From positions 1 through 44,719 of the forward strand of contig JBBDXA010000052.1 of assembly GCA_040902585.1 (NCBI GenBank): DNA of 44,719 nt, in the 5' to 3' direction. Below, piece by piece: positions 33,157-41,424 of the stretch; position 1 is the stretch's first letter, and the number at the start of each line of letters is the position of its first letter. A program made the position numbers and the translations under genes. This stretch comes from JBBDXA01 sp040902585 (lineage in GTDB: Bacteria; Planctomycetota; Phycisphaerae; Phycisphaerales; Phycisphaeraceae). Below the pieces are notes generated by a model. It worked only from the letters and a program-made list of their open reading frames with translations, had not been told where the DNA came from and searched no databases.

Positions 33157-35208
33157 ATGTTCGACCGTTACGATGAAAACCTGATCCTCGGCTACGTCGA
33201 AGGTGAACTCGACGACGCCCAGCTTGCCGTCTTCGAGCAGCAACTGGCGGCTGACGATCAGCTTCGCATCGCGGTCGAAGCCATGATCGCCGATCGCCAG
33301 ATGCTGCGCGATGTGCCGGCTGTCGAAGCTCCTGTTCAGCTCATGAACGAAGTCACCGCGGCGCTCGAACAACACATGCCGTCGGATGCGCCTGCGAACG
33401 TTGCGTCGCCTGCATCCGCATCCACTTCACCTGCCGCCGCGCCGGTGCTTTACCGCTTCCCGCGCGGCACCCGCTGGATTCGCTTCTCCGCTTCGATGGC
33501 GGCGATGCTGCTGCTGGCGGCCGGCCTGACCTGGCAGCTTGATCCATTCAACTGGTCGCAGCCGACGCAGCCGCTTGAAATGGTCATCGTTCCGCCGCCG
33601 GGCACCACGCCGGGCAATTCGGTGAATACCGAAGGCAGCGGCGGCAACACGGCCGAGGTTGCCAAGACGCCGACGCCGACCACGCCGACCACGCTGGTGC
33701 CGCCGGCCGTGGTGGCGAATTCACAACCCGCGAAATACGCCGACGCGGCCGGTGCCGGCGCTTCGGCCAACGCCAATGGCATCGGCGATACGACTGCCGG
33801 TGAGGCTTTACTCAAGCAACCTGACAAGGGCACAGCCGCGCTCGCCCTGGCGATGGAGTCGCTCAAGCAGGCCGACGGCTTCGGCGGTCTTGAACGCGAA
33901 CTGCCAAAGGCCGACGCGCAGGTCGGGCAGGCTGGCCCGCCGGTCGCCGCCGCCAAGCCGGCCGTGCTCCCCGCGCAGCTTCAGTTCCAGGTGCAGGTCG
34001 CCTCGGCTCAGGGTGTCACGACTCGCGATGCCCTGCTCGGCTGGGCTCAGCGCAACGGAGCGATGGATGTAAACGAACAGGCATCACGCGCTCGCCGCGC
34101 AACCGTCACCGGCGAAACGAACCGGGCGGATATGAAGAACATGCGTTCGCTGAATCAGCCTCGCGGCGCACAGGCTGGCGCGGCCCCGCCTTCCCCCGCT
34201 ACCCCCGGCGGCCGATCCAACGGCGACGCGGTACCCGCCGATGCGAAGAGCGGCGAAGATAAGTCGCCGACCCACGACAAACCGCAGGCCACTCCCGCCC
34301 CGACGCCCCCCGCAGCCCCCACACCCGGCGCGAGCGACAAGGGCGATGCGGTCAACACACCTGTATCACCCGCGCCCGCCACGCAGCCGAAACGCGATCC
34401 TGCCGGGGCTGAAGCCACGCTTGAAAAACAGATTGAAAAGAGTGCGACGAAGGACCGACAGCGCGAAGAGGCAGCCGCGTTCGGTCAAGCGCCGGCCGGC
34501 CCGGTCGCTCCGGCTGAAGCTGAATTCCGCAAGTCGCTGAACGAAGCGGAACGCGCGAGCGCCGTCAGCCAGGAACTGGTCCTGCTGGTGCCTGAAGATC
34601 GCCTCGATGGACTGGTGCAACTGCTCGAATCCAAGACCGGCCAGTCGCTCATCATCGTCAGCGAGCAGGGCCAGACGATGCTGGTAAGCCCGCAGGTCGC
34701 CAACGAGCGCATGCAGGCAAGGCAGGCCTTGCAGAACAAGCTGCGATCCGACAAAGACGCGGAAGCGGATGCCGATGCGTTCGTCGGGAAGGCAGAAGCG
34801 GACTTGAACGCCGCCGACGATGGCAAGGCCGGCGAAAAGGCCAAGCTCGCAGCACACGACAACCGCCCTGCCGCGTTTGACGAAGCGAAGAAATCCCAGG
34901 CAACTCCCGCCGCCCCGCTGACGAACGATGCGGATGGCGCGATTGTCGCGGCGAAGAAGGAATCCGCCACCGACCCGGCTCGCCCGGCCGCGAAGGGTGC
35001 GCTCAAGGAACAGAAAGCCGACGCCGCTCTGGCCGATGGCCTTGCGAAAGGCAAAGCCGGCGAAGGCGCGGAAGACCCGTCCGCCGCTGCCGCGGGCAAG
35101 CGTATAGCCGAGAGCAACAGTCGCGATCGCGCCGCCGCTGCCGAGCCTGCCGTCCGCAAGGTGCTCGTGCGCATCGTCATCAGCGAACAGGTGCCCGCGA
35201 AGGATTGA
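33157..35208 (+). CDS. Large anti-sigma-factor-like membrane protein
   Basis: 683 aa. The N-terminus (MFDRYDENLILGYVEGELDD...) resembles anti-sigma domains that start with a short helix and 'Y-EGEL' motif, but the zinc ligands are absent. One membrane helix follows at about 108-126 (SMAAMLLLAAGLTWQL). The outer part is long, Ala/Pro/Lys-rich and poorly ordered, except for a stretch near 470-530 (ELVLLVPEDRLDGLVQLLE, SLIIVSEQGQTMLVS) and the end VRKVLVRIVISEQVPA. ATG 33157 has AGGA eight bases upstream; an ATG at 33124 would add a repeat-encoded tag. It probably holds the preceding sigma factor at the membrane. Confidence 0.75.
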   Translation: MFDRYDENLILGYVEGELDDAQLAVFEQQLAADDQLRIAVEAMIADRQMLRDVPAVEAPVQLMNEVTAALEQHMPSDAPANVASPASASTSPAAAPVLYRFPRGTRWIRFSASMAAMLLLAAGLTWQLDPFNWSQPTQPLEMVIVPPPGTTPGNSVNTEGSGGNTAEVAKTPTPTTPTTLVPPAVVANSQPAKYADAAGAGASANANGIGDTTAGEALLKQPDKGTAALALAMESLKQADGFGGLERELPKADAQVGQAGPPVAAAKPAVLPAQLQFQVQVASAQGVTTRDALLGWAQRNGAMDVNEQASRARRATVTGETNRADMKNMRSLNQPRGAQAGAAPPSPATPGGRSNGDAVPADAKSGEDKSPTHDKPQATPAPTPPAAPTPGASDKGDAVNTPVSPAPATQPKRDPAGAEATLEKQIEKSATKDRQREEAAAFGQAPAGPVAPAEAEFRKSLNEAERASAVSQELVLLVPEDRLDGLVQLLESKTGQSLIIVSEQGQTMLVSPQVANERMQARQALQNKLRSDKDAEADADAFVGKAEADLNAADDGKAGEKAKLAAHDNRPAAFDEAKKSQATPAAPLTNDADGAIVAAKKESATDPARPAAKGALKEQKADAALADGLAKGKAGEGAEDPSAAAAGKRIAESNSRDRAAAAEPAVRKVLVRIVISEQVPAKD

Positions 35209-35275
35209 GTTGCCCCGGCCTGCCCCCGGCCCATCTCCCGTGTGGGTGTGCCAAGAATAAACGGCACTATTGTTT

Positions 35276-35374
35276 GGGTGCCATGGGTAAGCGAGTCCGC
35301 GAGCTTACCCGTGCAGTAGGCCGTGGGTTTCCGACACGGGTAAGCTTCGCGGACTGCGCTTACCCATGGCACCC
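35276..35374. repeat. Long hairpin repeat, family D, copy 2
   Basis: Arms 35276-35313 and 35335-35374 match copy 1 at 26286-26386 closely; loop about 21 nt. It occupies the gap between the anti-sigma-like and TIGR03067 genes. Confidence 0.88.
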
Positions 35375-35445
35375 GGAAACCGCCGCCAGCGTTCGTTGGT
35401 GCACCCTCCCGTGTTCACACCGTTCCACTTTCAGGCCGCCCTCCT

Positions 35446-35451
35446 TACAAT
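35446..35451 (+). promoter_or_regulatory. Possible -10 box (TACAAT) for the TIGR03067 gene
   Basis: TACAAT with a weak TTCCAC -35 at 17 bp; would give a leader of about 60 bases ahead of ATG 35521. Confidence 0.35.
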
Positions 35452-35520
35452 GTCCGCGTGCCATTCACCTTGCAACGCTTCCTTCGCAAGGCCGATGGCC
35501 ACCCGTGAAAGGGACACCCA

Positions 35521-35955
35521 ATGCGCCGATCATCCATCCTTCTCGTTGCCCTCTTCATCTCCACTGCTGCCATCGCCGCGGAAGGCGAAGCGCAGAAACG
35601 GGCGCTGACCCAGCTTGAGGGCAAGTGGCGCGTCGTGAAGATGACCGATGGCGAAAGGGACACCACGGAGAGGGACAGCAATATCATCATTGCGTTCAAG
35701 GGAAACGCGATTGTGGTGTCCCACAAAGACAGCGAGCCGGTCCACGGCACCATCACAATTGATCCTGAAGCGACGCCCGCGCAGATGGATATCACGCTGA
35801 ATGTCGGCGAAGAAAAGGTGGCGATCCAGGCTGTCTACGAAATCAAGGACGATGTGTTTCGCCTGTGTCACGCGCAGGGCGCAAACGGCAAGCGGCCCGG
35901 CAAATTAGAGGCGACCAAAGCCACCATTGTCGCCGAGTTTAAGAGAGAGAAATGA
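35521..35955 (+). CDS. Secreted TIGR03067-domain protein
   Basis: 144 aa with signal peptide MRRSSILLVALFISTAAIAA and then the TIGR03067 pattern: LEGKWRVVKMTDGE, IIIAFKGNAIVV, ITIDPEATPAQMDITL and VYEIKDDVFRLCHAQGANGKRP. The domain is frequent in planctomycetes and resembles a lipocalin-like beta barrel; function unknown. AAAGGGA seven bases before ATG 35521 supports the start. It appears to be a single-gene unit ahead of scpB. Confidence 0.85.
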   Translation: MRRSSILLVALFISTAAIAAEGEAQKRALTQLEGKWRVVKMTDGERDTTERDSNIIIAFKGNAIVVSHKDSEPVHGTITIDPEATPAQMDITLNVGEEKVAIQAVYEIKDDVFRLCHAQGANGKRPGKLEATKATIVAEFKREK

Positions 35956-36039
35956 GCGTTCGATTCGCGGCCATGCCCGCCATGCCCGCCAAGGCCAGCC
36001 GATTGTCGCGGCCGCTTCAGAACAACTTCGATTCGAGGC

Positions 36040-36045
36040 TACAAT
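36040..36045 (+). promoter_or_regulatory. scpB -10 box (TACAAT), leaderless start
   Basis: TACAAT ends six bases before the scpB ATG (36052) and there is no ribosome site, as in moaA. Confidence 0.5.
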
Positions 36046-36051
36046 AAAACC

Positions 36052-36672
36052 ATGAGCACTGACCAGGTCACGGACACGACCGTCGTCGCCGCGGAAGCGG
36101 ATGATGTGAACAAGGATGAATCGGCCCCTTCGCAGGATCTGCCGCTGCACCTCGAGGCGGCCCTGATGGCGACGGACCGCGCCTTAATCGCGGGCCGGCT
36201 CATCGAGATTCTTTCGCCCATCGCAAACCAGTCAGGCAAACTCACGCCGGGCAGGATTCAAAAGGCGATTGATTCACTCAACGAAACCTATGAGCAATCG
36301 CAGCGCTCCTTCCGCATCGAGCAGGTCGCGGGCGGCTGGCAGATTCTCACGCTGCCCGCGTATGCCGAGGTGGCCGCGGCCCTGAACAAGACCCGCGCTG
36401 CGACCAAGCTCAGCCCCGCGCAGCTCGAGACGCTGGCGATCATCGCCTACAAGCAGCCGGTGCTCAAGGCCGATGTCGAAGCCATTCGCGGCGCTGCTTC
36501 GGGTGAAATCATCCGCCTGCTCATGGAACGCAAGCTGGTGAAGATCACCGGGCGCAGCGAAGAGCTGGGCCGGCCCATGCTCTACGGCACGACGAAAGCG
36601 TTCCTCGAAGTCTTCGGCTTGGCGAGTCTGAAGGATTTGCCGAAGGTTGAAGAGCTTAAGGGCAAGGTGTAA
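36052..36672 (+). CDS. scpB: Segregation and condensation protein ScpB
   Basis: 206-aa winged-helix kleisin partner of the SMC-ScpA complex that compacts and segregates the chromosome. After an acidic N-terminus (1-40) it shows ALIAGRLIEILSPIAN, YEQSQRSFRIEQVAGGWQI, LSPAQLETLAIIAYKQPVLKADVE and the second winged helix ending GRPMLYGTTKAFLEVFGL. scpA and smc are not adjacent. It is followed by a small zinc-ribbon gene 38 bases downstream and probably begins the transcript that runs to the transglutaminase gene. Confidence 0.93.
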   Translation: MSTDQVTDTTVVAAEADDVNKDESAPSQDLPLHLEAALMATDRALIAGRLIEILSPIANQSGKLTPGRIQKAIDSLNETYEQSQRSFRIEQVAGGWQILTLPAYAEVAAALNKTRAATKLSPAQLETLAIIAYKQPVLKADVEAIRGAASGEIIRLLMERKLVKITGRSEELGRPMLYGTTKAFLEVFGLASLKDLPKVEELKGKV

Positions 36673-36710
36673 CACGGGAGCCTCGCCCTCCCATTTCAGG
36701 CTCGCCACGA

Positions 36711-36986
36711 ATGGGTCAGGATTCCTTCAAACTCACCGACTACCGCCGAGGCACCGCTTCGACCGTGCCCTGCCCGCGCTGCGGTGCGCTGGTGCCTGCC
36801 GCGGGCACGATGTGTGCCCAGTGCGGGCTGCACTTTCGAGGCCCTGCCGCCGAGTTCGCCCCTGAAGCGCACCGGGCCTACAAACCGCGACGGACGCTGA
36901 AGCTCATTGCCACCCTGATCATCCTCGGCCTCCTCGCCGCGATCGTCATCGGCGTGATTCTCACCTTTCATTCCGCCTCAAAATAG
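36711..36986 (+). CDS. Small zinc-ribbon membrane protein
   Basis: 91 aa. A CPRCGALVPAAGTMCAQCG zinc ribbon (four Cys, residues 21-39) is followed by a linker and one C-terminal membrane helix (LIATLIILGLLAAIVIGVIL). Such proteins are common and uncharacterised in planctomycetes. It is placed between scpB and a lipoprotein gene on the same strand with short gaps. Confidence 0.75.
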   Translation: MGQDSFKLTDYRRGTASTVPCPRCGALVPAAGTMCAQCGLHFRGPAAEFAPEAHRAYKPRRTLKLIATLIILGLLAAIVIGVILTFHSASK

Positions 36987-37000
36987 CGCCATCTGTCCGC

Positions 37001-37006
37001 TACAAT
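37001..37006 (+). promoter_or_regulatory. -10 box (TACAAT) before the lipoprotein gene
   Basis: TACAAT ends seven bases before ATG 37014; with no ribosome site this suggests an internal leaderless promoter and favours 37014 over the overlapping ATG 37005. Confidence 0.4.
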
Positions 37007-37013
37007 GAATGCG

Positions 37014-37475
37014 ATGAAACCCATCCTCTTCCTATCGGCTGCGGTCCTGCTCGCCACCTTGTCGGGCTGCTCGGCCTACAAGCTTCAGGGCAGCGTGATC
37101 TACGGGCCGCGCTCCACCGTCGAAGTGGTCAGCTCCGATGACCCGCGCCTCGTCAAGGGCAGCCCGATCGAGGAAGCTGCGATCCTGATCACACTCGATC
37201 CCAATTCGCTTCGCAGGAAGCTCCTGGGCCAAACCCTGCCCAACGAGAAAGGCCAGTTCGCGATGGTGATCGATGAACCTGGCGCTGGACTTCTCGAGTA
37301 TGAAGTGCAGATCATCTGCTCCGCCCCCGGCTTCACCGAAGCCGGCGGAGACATTCCGCTGCCGGGCTCGAACAAGCGCGTGCTCATCACGCTCGCGCCA
37401 GGCAGCGGCCGCGTCGCCAGACCCGATCAACTGCTGGAAGAGTTCGAGCGAAACAAGCGGCAGTTCGAGCGATGA
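37014..37475 (+). CDS. Lipoprotein with Ig/transthyretin-like body
   Basis: 153 aa starting MKPILFLSAAVLLATLSGC, a lipoprotein signal with lipobox LSGC. The body (QGSVIYGP, GSPIEEAAILITLDP, NEKGQFAMVIDEPGAGLLEYEVQIICSAPGF) resembles a carboxypeptidase-regulatory-like beta sandwich (inference). Function unknown. Its TGA overlaps the ATG of the next gene (ATGA), linking it to the DUF58 gene. Confidence 0.75.
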   Translation: MKPILFLSAAVLLATLSGCSAYKLQGSVIYGPRSTVEVVSSDDPRLVKGSPIEEAAILITLDPNSLRRKLLGQTLPNEKGQFAMVIDEPGAGLLEYEVQIICSAPGFTEAGGDIPLPGSNKRVLITLAPGSGRVARPDQLLEEFERNKRQFER

Positions 37476-38926
37476 TCCTCAGCACTCAACGAGTACTCGG
37501 TACTCAGTATCCCATGGTTCGTCATCGCATCCAGATCGGCCCCGGCGGAATGGTGTACGGCATCGTGGCCGTGCTCATTTTCGGCGCGGCCACCTACACG
37601 CAGGCGAACCTGCTGTTCCTTTCCTTCGGGCTGATGGTCGGCGGACTGGTCACTTCGATTCTCCTTTCCATCCGCGCCATGCGCAAAGTCACGATCACGC
37701 GCCTGCCGCCGTCGCATGGCGTGGTCGGCGAGCCCATGGTCATCCGCTACCGCATCGAGAATCGCAGGCGGTTCATGCCGCTGTTCAACCTCGTCGTGCG
37801 CGAGCACTGGGGCAAGGGGCGTCGGGGCTGGCGTCGCACCGGACCTGTCGCCGAAAGGCCGCAGCGACTGGGCGGGCAGCCCGTCGGCTGGGTCATGCAC
37901 CTGGGCCCGCGCGAAACCATCCAGGCCGAGGCCATTGCCTGGCCCCTGAAACGCGGCACGCTCACCTTCGATCGCATCGAACTGAGTACCTCCTTCCCCT
38001 TCGGCGTCATCCGCAAAGTCATCGACATCCAGCAGCGCGATGATGTCGTGGTGTATCCCAAGCTGTATCGCGTGAATCGTCGCCTGCTGGGTCGGCTGAC
38101 GAAGCACGATATGACCGGCCGCAAGGCACGATCGCAGGCGGGCGGGCAGGAAGAGTTCTTCGGCCTGCGCGCGTACCGCTACGGCGACAACTTCAAGAGC
38201 ATCGACTGGAAACACTCGGCCCGCACCGGCGATCTGATGTCGCGCGAGTTCACGCATCCGGCGCCGCCCAAGATCATGCTCATGCTCGATCTCTCGCCGC
38301 CCGCCATCGTTGAAGCCCTCGCGCTGGTCGCCCGGCAGGCGACGAAGAAGATCACGAGCGAGCGGAAAGCAACCGTCTCGGCCGAGCCCCTTTCCAACGC
38401 CCAGCGCCGCAGGCTCGCGGCCAGGCCTGATCCGAATGACCCGATCGAGCGCGCCATCAGTCTTGCCGCGTCGCTGATCTGCGATGCGTATTTCTACGGG
38501 TATCAGGTCGGCCTGCTGGTGCGCGGGCCGCGATGCGCCTCGTTTGCGATGCATCACAGTCTGCCCCACCGCACGCGTCTGCTCGAAGCGCTGGCATCGC
38601 TGGATATGAATGTGCAGGCCAGGGAAGAACCGGTGATGCTTGCCGAGCCTTCGGTGCTGGTGCATCCGGGCGAATCGGAGCGCTCCGTGCTGGGCGGGCG
38701 ATGCGTGGTACTGCCCGCGGCCCGGCTGAGTGAGTATGTGCGCGAGGCGGAAGTGAACATGTCGATCCTGCTGGCCACGCCTGAAGCGGCGCTCTCGCGC
38801 CGACAGGATGCGGACGACCCGTTCGCCATGCTGCGCAAGCCTGGGCCCAACGATCCGCGCCTGTCCGCTACAACCCACCCCACACCCCACACCCCACACC
38901 CCGAACCCGAGGAGTCGAGCAAGTGA
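37472..38926 (+). CDS. DUF58 domain protein
   Basis: 484 aa with two N-terminal membrane helices (about 27-66) and a C-terminal DUF58/vWA-like domain marked by GLRAYRYGDNFKSIDWKHSARTG (about 230-252) and MLMLDLS. DUF58 proteins usually work with MoxR ATPases and transglutaminases in envelope assembly or stress; here the transglutaminase gene follows with a GTGA overlap but no MoxR gene is seen. The ATG at 37472 overlaps the upstream stop, and the next 11 residues (STQRVLGTQYP) are encoded by a heptamer repeat. An ATG at 37514 (MVRHRIQ) is the alternative. The tail (HPTPHTPHPEPEE) is also heptamer-encoded. Confidence 0.88.
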   Translation: MILSTQRVLGTQYPMVRHRIQIGPGGMVYGIVAVLIFGAATYTQANLLFLSFGLMVGGLVTSILLSIRAMRKVTITRLPPSHGVVGEPMVIRYRIENRRRFMPLFNLVVREHWGKGRRGWRRTGPVAERPQRLGGQPVGWVMHLGPRETIQAEAIAWPLKRGTLTFDRIELSTSFPFGVIRKVIDIQQRDDVVVYPKLYRVNRRLLGRLTKHDMTGRKARSQAGGQEEFFGLRAYRYGDNFKSIDWKHSARTGDLMSREFTHPAPPKIMLMLDLSPPAIVEALALVARQATKKITSERKATVSAEPLSNAQRRRLAARPDPNDPIERAISLAASLICDAYFYGYQVGLLVRGPRCASFAMHHSLPHRTRLLEALASLDMNVQAREEPVMLAEPSVLVHPGESERSVLGGRCVVLPAARLSEYVREAEVNMSILLATPEAALSRRQDADDPFAMLRKPGPNDPRLSATTHPTPHTPHPEPEESSK

Positions 38927-41226
38927 ACGTCGTCTTCCTCTTTCGCCGGCTGGTGTTCATACAGGTGCTGCTGGGCATCGTGGCGTTCTGCATGGCGGAA
39001 CCGGGCGGCAATCCGGGGCTGATGCTCATCGCCGGGACGCTCACGGCTCTGTCGTGGTACGTGGTGGAAGGCCCGGCGGGAAGGCCGCTGCCGCAGTGGG
39101 TGCTCAACGTCGCCGCGCTCTTCGCCGTCGCCTGGCTGAGCGTCGACATGGTCATCCAGCAGGGGCAGGTCATCATCGCCATGGGCCACTTCACCATGTG
39201 GCTTCAGATCCTTCAGCTCTACGGCAAGAAGAGCAACCGCGAGTACGGACTCATCCTCGTCTTGAGCATGCTTCAGATGGTCGGCGCGAGCATCCTGAGC
39301 GTGAACATGGTGTTCGGCCTGCTGCTGGCGCTGTACTGCGTGGTCGCGCTGTTCACGATTCTTCTTTTTCAATTCAAGACCATCAGCGATGAAGTGGCGG
39401 AAGCCAATCAGCTTGCCGCGCCGGTGCCTGTGGAGAATGCCCGGCCCAAGGCGGTGACCACGCGCGGGTATCGCTGGCAGTTCCGCGGGATGGCGGTGCT
39501 CATCGGCGCGATCTGCGGCCTGGTGGCGGCGGTGCTGTTCATCACGCTCCCGCGCACCAGCCGATTTACCGATCTTCAAATCTCCGCCATGCTCGCAAGG
39601 GCCCAGACGGGTTTCAGTTCGCAGGTGCAACTGGGCGGCCTGCCGCCGGGGGAAGGCAGCCGGGAAGTCGTGCTCAACATGACGGTCACCCAGCAGCAGC
39701 CATACTTTCTGCTGCGCGGGGCGTCACTGGACCGGTACAACCGGCACACGCAGACGTGGTCGCGCGGGCGCACCATTCGCCGCAGCGATGTGGGGTATCG
39801 GCAGGTGGACGGCCGCCTCTACATCAACTGCGGGGCTGCTCCGGAAGACGGCGACTTACAACAGGCGCAGGTCACGCTGCGTCAGGGCCGGCACCAGACG
39901 CTGTTCACGATCTACCCCACCATGAACGTGCAGAGCACGACGCTCTCGGCCGCGACCGGCAACCGCAGGGACCAGCACTTTGCCGCATCGACCACCACGG
40001 CGGGCGATCCGCAGTCGGGCGTGCATACCTACAACTTCCGCTACCTCTCCAATCACTCCAGCCAGATGCCCTTCGAGCGTTTCGTCGATGCGGAATATAT
40101 CCAGCCTGACCCGGAGGAACTGGGTGAGCACAGGGGTCTGAGCGATTACGGTCGCGGCTGGATCGTCGAGCCGGAACTCGTGCGCGGCCTGGCGCTTCAG
40201 ATCCTGCGCGCCGAGTTCAAAGACCCGGAGCTGGACCGCGATGTAATGCTGGAACATGACCCGCGCGACTTCGCCTTCGCCGGTGCCCTGGAGCGACATC
40301 TTCAGCAGCATTACAGTTACTCGCTCGACTTCGTGCCTTCGGGCAAGCAGGATCCGATCATCGAGTTTCTCACCATCAGCCGGCAAGGGCACTGCGAACT
40401 GTTCGCCTCCGCGCTGGCGGCGATGACGCGGTCGCTGGGCATGCGGGCGCGGGTGGTCACCGGGTTCCGCGTCAGCGAGTACAACAGCGTGGGCAGCTAT
40501 TACATCGCGCGGGAGAAGCACGCCCACGCCTGGACGGAGATCGACTGCGGGCGCGTGGGCTGGCAGACGTTCGACGCCACGCCGCCCGCCGAAGTCGCCG
40601 CCATCCACGCCACCAGCAGCAACCTGCTCACCGCCCTGCGCGATCTGTACGAACACCTGGAATTCACCTGGCTCAACACGCTCGTCACTTACGACCGCGA
40701 GACGCGCAGTGAAGTGCTCAGCAGCATCGGCCAGAAGCTGAGCCGGTTTTTCAACGATCGAAGCAATCCGATCGGTGCCATCGTCGGGTTCTTCAGCGAT
40801 CTGCCCCAGATGTGGAAGATGAATGCGGTCACGCTCACCATCACCGCGGTGATTCTCATCTTCATCCTCGTCGGCGTGGTCAGCCTAGTGCGCAGGGCGC
40901 TGGTTCACCGGCGCAGGCTGGCGGCCCTGCAACTGACGAAGCTGCCGCACGCCCAGCGCCGCGGCCTGGTCGCCCGCCTGCGGTTCTACCTGCAAATGCT
41001 CGACATGCTCGAGCGCCACGGCCACGTGCGCCCGCCTTCGCAAAGCCCGCTGTACTTCGCCCAGGGTCTGGTCGCTGACCACCCGGGGCGGTTCGTGCCG
41101 GTCATCAACCTGACGCAGGAATTTTATGAGATCCGCTTCGGCCTTCAGCCGTTGGATGATGAACGACGCGACCGGATCCGCGACCTGATGAAGAGCCTGG
41201 AGGATCAGTTGCTGACGAAGGCGTGA
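38923..41226 (+). CDS. Transglutaminase-like membrane protein (TgpA type)
   Basis: 767 aa, start GTG 38923 with GGAG nine bases upstream. Six or so N-terminal membrane helices (1-210) are followed by a periplasmic transglutaminase-like domain: Cys about 490 in QGHCELFASALAAM, His about 534 in REKHAHAWTEI and Asp about 551 in FDATPP form the triad. A further membrane helix and a C-terminal DUF4129-like tail (about 640-767) follow. TgpA proteins are coupled with DUF58 partners and are linked to cell-wall integrity in Pseudomonas (family knowledge). The overlap with the DUF58 stop indicates co-translation. Confidence 0.92.
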   Translation: MNVVFLFRRLVFIQVLLGIVAFCMAEPGGNPGLMLIAGTLTALSWYVVEGPAGRPLPQWVLNVAALFAVAWLSVDMVIQQGQVIIAMGHFTMWLQILQLYGKKSNREYGLILVLSMLQMVGASILSVNMVFGLLLALYCVVALFTILLFQFKTISDEVAEANQLAAPVPVENARPKAVTTRGYRWQFRGMAVLIGAICGLVAAVLFITLPRTSRFTDLQISAMLARAQTGFSSQVQLGGLPPGEGSREVVLNMTVTQQQPYFLLRGASLDRYNRHTQTWSRGRTIRRSDVGYRQVDGRLYINCGAAPEDGDLQQAQVTLRQGRHQTLFTIYPTMNVQSTTLSAATGNRRDQHFAASTTTAGDPQSGVHTYNFRYLSNHSSQMPFERFVDAEYIQPDPEELGEHRGLSDYGRGWIVEPELVRGLALQILRAEFKDPELDRDVMLEHDPRDFAFAGALERHLQQHYSYSLDFVPSGKQDPIIEFLTISRQGHCELFASALAAMTRSLGMRARVVTGFRVSEYNSVGSYYIAREKHAHAWTEIDCGRVGWQTFDATPPAEVAAIHATSSNLLTALRDLYEHLEFTWLNTLVTYDRETRSEVLSSIGQKLSRFFNDRSNPIGAIVGFFSDLPQMWKMNAVTLTITAVILIFILVGVVSLVRRALVHRRRLAALQLTKLPHAQRRGLVARLRFYLQMLDMLERHGHVRPPSQSPLYFAQGLVADHPGRFVPVINLTQEFYEIRFGLQPLDDERRDRIRDLMKSLEDQLLTKA

Positions 41227-41239
41227 GCGCCAGCCTGCG

Positions 41240-41347
41240 GGAACACCATCCCGACAGGGTGGTGCTATCGGCGAACGTGAATCCAGGGTGCCGCAACGCA
41301 TCGAGTGGCCGCAGGACAATAGCACCACCCTGTCGGGATGGTGCTCC
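41240..41347. repeat. Long hairpin repeat, family B, copy 6
   Basis: Arms 41240-41266 and 41321-41347, loop 54 nt, 13 bases after the transglutaminase stop. An extra TGGTGCTCCC follows at about 41348. Confidence 0.9.
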
Positions 41348-41424
41348 CATGGTGCTCCCGTTTGACGGCCTATGCAGCTTGCCTTAACGTCGCAATGTGC
41401 TTTTTCCCACCGGGCGATTCCACG

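Noticed and set aside
41338..41424. Longer start of the zinc-ribbon gene from inside the hairpin
   Set aside because: The first residues would be repeat-encoded and the zinc ribbon starts cleanly at ATG 41425.
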